A stretch of 64,000 nucleotides of DNA from Otis tarda (Eukaryota; Chordata; Aves; Otidiformes; Otididae): the NCBI GenBank assembly GCA_026413225.1, contig CM048552.1:188948053-189012052 (forward strand). The letters run 5' to 3'. Position 1 is the first letter of the stretch. Each line of letters starts with the position of its first letter. Below, piece after piece: positions 59,001-64,000 of the stretch. The notes under the pieces were generated by a model. That model saw nothing but the letters and a program-made list of their open reading frames with translations. It did no database searches and had not been told where the DNA came from. The translations under genes and the position numbers were made by a program.

Positions 59001-62000
59001 TTATTATTCTCTGAAGAAAATTATTTTTTTTTTTCAGAAATTTATATGTATTGTAGTACCTCTTAGGAGCCCTAGGCATAGGTAAAAGCCACACTGTACT
59101 ACATACACTGAATAAATACGTAATAAAACACAGTCCTTTCCAGAGAGCTTCCAGGGTAAGACGAGAAAGGCACTAGATAGATGCGAAGGAATGGAGTTAT
59201 TTAATGATGCAGAAGTTAGGACCAAATCCCTAGTCTCAGCTGAGCCCTTCTCATAGCCAAAAAGAGGACACCTCCAAAACTGCTCCAAGATAGAAATCCA
59301 GGTGAAGTGAATCACGCTTAGAAGTCACTGTTTTTTTTTTTTTCCAAGGACTTTTAAGGGAGTCTGGGTTGACTGGCTCAGATTAAACACCCAGTTTCTA
59401 GTGACTGGAGTTCAGCATCTTGATGCTGTTGCAATTATCGCTAGTTTCACTGCTGCCTTTATTTGTTCATAAACAGCCTTAATTCCAACACATTCCCTCA
59501 CTATAACCTTTTGTCCTAATACACTTGTAAAATAAGTCTTTCTCTTCCTTATTACTTCATTGGCTAGCATTAACTGATTCTTCTTTGTGTTGCTGGTATA
59601 TTATGAGGAATAATTAATGTTTGTGTACTGCTTTGAAAATTAGCATCATTGCATCAAATGCTCGTCTGAGGAAAAAGATGCTTTTTGATGTTCTTATCAT
59701 TTTTGTGCAGGCTTTAATTGACTCTATATTTGTCTTCCTCCCACTCTTTCAACTGCAAGTTTAATTCTTATTTAACCTTAGATCTTTGAGCAGTTTATCT
59801 AAAAATGCACAATAGTCACTCTTGATCTGACCCATTCTTTTTCAGATGTCTGTGTGCCCAGGGACAAGAAGGAAACAAAGACAATTTTTCCTAAAGAAGG
59901 GAGGAGAAAAATCTCTGATTTTGCTGGACCAAATCACTGATAATGCCATCTAGACAAAGAAAAGGATGGAAAATGACATGGAGAAAATTTCAATTAATTT
60001 ACACAAAACATTTCTATGCATTGTCTGTCTTACCTGTGTCACCTTATGTACATATCTTACTGCCAAGTGAAGTCTAGGTGTGAACAAGTATGTTTTGACC
60101 TCTGCTCAGGACTTGCATAGAGTATCTTGTTGTATAGGTTGGTCTCTCTTTGCTTTAGCTGACTTTGTTCCTTTATTTTTTTGTTGCTGTTATCCATATT
60201 GTCAGATCTTACCTTATTGTTAGGAAAATGCATAAAAACAAGTTAGAAAAGGTTGCAAGTTTTGGGTTTTTTTTTGCTTTTTTTTTTCCTTTTTCCAAAG
60301 TGTATTTCAATGTAAGGCGAAGAGTCAGTAAGAACATTTTATCTTAAAACTGTTAGCAGAGAAACAGTACAAAACATCATACCAATTCTTTAATCGCTGC
60401 TCCTCCCTTCCAGTATTTTTCTTATTACACAGGTTCAAGTAATTTTTTTTTTCTTAATTTTTTTTCAAGTTTTGATAGTAACTGTGCTCTGGATTAAAGT
60501 GTTGGGACTATAACAAGCCATCACAAATTTTTCTGGGATTGATGTGAGAACTAAAGGTGCTGGATGCTACTGATAGAAACTCTCTGAGCAGAAGGGAGAG
60601 GGCAAAGAAGACATCAGGACTGACCTGCTGGTGAATAAAGACTGCAGTGCTCAAGCTAGCATAGAGCTGTTTAGTTTGGGGAACTATGTAGTAGTCTCTA
60701 AGTCCACCTGTTCCTAAAAGGAGAGATTATATTCAGACTAAATATGTATATTACACTGTGAATATAGTTCAAAATGAATATTATATTTATGTTCCATCTT
60801 GATGGTAAAGAGTGTGTTTTGTCCCAGGGGTGTAGCCCGGAACAGCAGATGCAAGAGGGCTGTCGTGGAGCACATGACAGTGTCTCCTGGGATGTAGCAG
60901 TGCTGCCTGGAGTGCAGCACAGATTGTCTGTTTCATTTCCACACGTGGCTGCGGGCCATGAGCTGCAGCTGGAGATGAGATGAGAGTACCCATGGTGCCT
61001 CGGCTATGCAGCATGCCTTGCACGCATGTCAAAGCAGGTAGTATGGTGCACTGAGAGCTGTCCTGAGGGATCTTCTCCCCCATCTCTCCTGGGAGGATCA
61101 AGGTGCAATGTAGCATGTGATTTTCTGTTTTCTGAAAAGCATCAACTTTCACTTAATAGAAACAGTATTGTTCAACTGAGGCTTTAAATATCACTCAGCA
61201 AGTGGCATTAAATAATTTCCTGAGCTAGAAATGATAGCCAAAAACCTCATCTGAAGGGAGTACAGCCAAGTATCTTAAGGCTGTAATTAGAGAGGACTAC
61301 ATGTTATATTTTGAAACCCACTTTCTATGAGGATTTAAAAATTACTCACCAAATGGAATACACTCAAACTACACTTGAACGTGTCCCGTCTTTAGATTAT
61401 GGTGTGCTCTGTGACCTACACACTTACCTAGAGCTGACTAGAAGCGATTAGTCTGTTTTTTTTTTTCTCCAAAATCACCCAGACGTTCTTGCTGCAAAGA
61501 AAGGACTTGGGATTTCTATAATATTTTAAGTCCCAATAGCTTGAGGACACCTTTCATAAGATAATCAGCTGCTATTCATAGGTTCATGTGTATAGTGGAT
61601 TTATCACTTTAAGTAATTATTTCCTTGTAGTTCATAACTGATTTTACTTTAAAATACAGACCTAGTTCCTCAATGGCTGTAGATAAGCTATATTTACCCT
61701 GGCAAATAATTTAGCACCATGGGAGCGGGTTGGTAGATCAAAGAAGATGCTTCCATCTACATCTACATCTGTTTACAGATGAACTGATGTAGTTTGATTC
61801 CCTGAACCTAACACCCTTTGGCTGCATGCAGTTTGAAGATATCTAAAGGAGCAGTCACTGATTCAGATCCATATGTCCCTTTTGGGGTTGGAGGGCATGT
61901 GTTGGAGAGTTCCCATATAGTTTCTTGTAAAATGAATGTTGTTCACTTGTGCACAAACCACTTCTTATACCAGGCCTGTGCATGGAGATTGGGGATTGTT

Positions 62001-64000
62001 CAGGTCTTTGCTGCAGAATGGCTTGATTATTTTAGATCAAACCAATGACAAGGGCACTGGCTTCATCACTGGTTCATTGCAAATGTGTTTTTGGCCAGTT
62101 GTGTTTATCTCCAAACCTTTCAGGAAGGCTTGTAGAACAAACCTTAAAAGAAATGTATCATATGAAGGTATAATACCTAAAGCAACTAAAACTATTATAA
62201 GAAGAAATATGAGTCTGGGAACCTCTTCATAATTCACTTGGATAACAAAATTGCCAGTTCATGTCAGAAGGCTACTAATAATTTGCCTTGCAGAAGCACT
62301 GGATTTCAGGAGAGAGAAAAGTCTCATTATATTTTAAGATTAGTTATGAGAAAGTAAAATTATCGTTTATTTGCTACTTTGGAGTGAAAACACATTATGG
62401 AAGGTTGTGTTTTACCTATGGTGACCCGAAGGACAGAAATTGTAGGGAACGTGAGAAAAGGGAATATATTTTCATAGTTAGAATTCTTTCAATTATTCAA
62501 ATAAATTATGTGACAAGTCTTGGTTTAGTTAAAGCTTAGTAAAGGACACTTTTATTAGATGGAAAATTATTATATGATCTTGCAAAGACTAACACAAGAG
62601 AAATTCTAAGTAATTAATCCAATTACCGGAGGCAGACAAGGCATTATATTTTAGCATATTATGTATTTGAGTTTCTGATACATATTCTTCTGTATATTTT
62701 TGTATTATAAAAATATCTTCTAACAATTTCATGTAGGTATTTCATTCTAGATTCACAGAGAAGTGAGTCCTAGCATTGTAAAAAATATTTTAGATTTATT
62801 TCTAATGCTGCCTTTCTGTGTGCCTGCTTGTTAGCAGTAATATAGTGTAGCCTAGGGCTACAAAATTAAGTGCTCTGTGTAATAAAATGCTTACATATAC
62901 TTCTATATTTTTGTAGGGGTCAGTGAACAAGGTAATGCATTTCTTGTAAAATAAAAGCCAATTTCTGGTTGAAACACCTCTTTACACATATTTTTTCTGC
63001 TTATGCTCACCTCTGACCGTTCACCGAGCTTACTGGGGTCACGACTCATCACAATGCTAAAGCACATAGGTAAGTCACAGATATTGCATGGTAACTCCTA
63101 TATAACTCTTAAGTAACAGGAGCCCCTATTATTCATAGAAATAATGGAAATGCAGGTGAAAAAGTTAAAAGTTCTGTGTTTTGGTTTTCTTTCAGATACT
63201 TTTTGGGCTACTGAAATAAACCAAGTAAAAGTCAACTTACGATGTTTCACAATCTCTCTATGAAGTGTGTAAATTAGGGTTATAAGGGAAAATATGTTTG
63301 GGGCTAGTTTTTACTTTGTTAGTTAGACTAAATCAGGATACAAAGCAACTCTTAACATAGCGTTCAAACACTATAAGCAATTGCCATAAGCTTTATAGTA
63401 ATGACTGTACCCCAAAACTCAATGCAGCATCTACTTAGGGTTTGAATGGTGTGAGATTTGATTGTAATTAACTAGAAATTATATTCCTAGGGCAATAAAC
63501 TGGACTTCTATGAAATTAACTACATATTCATTACAGTAAGATAGACTCTGCTGATAATGTGATATAGTATGTCAATTTTGGAAAACTTTAGCAGAACAAG
63601 TTTTTTTTTATGATTCTGAATTTTAGACTTGATGCCAAAAAGAGCTCCATGAAAAAGGCTTGTACCTAACAAATAGATAATCTAAATGGCTAAAATAATT
63701 TGCAACTACAGGCAATCTGGAGGAACATTTCAGTTAGTTTCTTCACACCTAGCTAGAATGTAAGTATGAGTGGTTCTGTGTGCATACTTTTATTATGTTA
63801 TATGTCTTCACTCAGTTTATTAGAGTATATGTAATTATTAATACATTTCCACAATTAAACATTTCAACTGAGAGCACTAGTCTGTGATCTATATAATAAC
63901 TGTATTAAGTCATTTGCTGGTAGACTAGTATTTGTTTCATAATTAGGAGTATGAATGTTATTAAGCCACATAATTTCTGGGAACATTCACCCTTGTACAG
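56091..64000. other. AT-rich unique sequence, no gene recognised
   Basis: Apart from the T28 run, I see A-runs near 58208-58235 and T-runs near 58366, 59331 and 60265. An ATTGCATCA match to the ATF4/CEBP-type composite element lies at 59648-59656. Open frames at 57769-58137, 59034-59315, 60787-61152 and 61818-62232 were read and match nothing known to me. No LTR or CR1 seen. Confidence 0.4.
56386..56413. repeat. 28-base T homopolymer
   Basis: The longest homopolymer in the window. Read on the minus strand it is an A run, but no AATAAA or processed-gene body is seen beside it, so I do not call it a retropseudogene tail. Confidence 0.9.

Overview
This window looks like gene-free, AT-rich DNA from a bird nuclear genome: an intergenic desert or the inside of a very large intron. 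The bird assignment rests on the repeats. There are many CR1 LINE copies, most 5'-truncated and several ending in the CR1-type short 3' repeat (ATTCTATG or a variant). There are also solo LTRs of two families that I recognise from memory as avian ERVL-like and ERVK-like. I cannot name the species. I found no intact host protein-coding gene, tRNA, rRNA or CRISPR array. The small open frames scattered through the window look like chance frames.

Layout. 1-13.6 kb: mostly unique AT-rich sequence with two CR1 3' ends (1786-2231 and 6764-7342), one possible older LINE relic (7972-8110), a CTCF-like site (12656) and a cluster of developmental-factor-like motifs (about 13.0 kb). 13.6-22.4 kb: a truncated ERVL-type LTR (13606-13994), a 26-bp tandem duplication, a 54-bp internal CR1 scrap (17499), a possible tRNA-derived SINE relic (20072-20175) and a minimal CR1 tail (20762). 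22.4-25.4 kb: two CR1 copies in the same minus orientation, 77 bp apart. The larger carries about 500 codons of reverse transcriptase with three separate inactivating lesions. 25.4-35.5 kb: an (ATTGATT)5 repeat, another CR1 (28290-29054), a solo ERVL-type LTR (30858-31430), a CR1 tail (32411) and a 1118-bp solo LTR (34338-35455) with a perfect 5-bp target duplication. 35.5-46.3 kb: a 101-bp (AAAGGG)n polypurine tract (36941) and what looks like a decayed C2H2 zinc-finger sequence (43022-43215). 46.3-64 kb: a CR1 copy (46353-46878), a possible further LTR (about 51.6-52.0 kb), a solo ERVL-type LTR (53634-54084), a very old CR1-like reverse-transcriptase relic (55700-56090) and a long AT-rich tail with nothing recognisable.

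No genes here work together as a pathway. What can be read is a history of insertions: old LINE relics that can only be seen by protein motif spacing, then moderately decayed CR1 copies, then LTRs whose target duplications are still visible. I did not find a convincing undescribed biological system. The observations most worth checking are the zinc-finger relic, the motif-spaced ancient LINE relic, and the (AAAGGG)n tract, which could form G-quadruplexes or triplex DNA.
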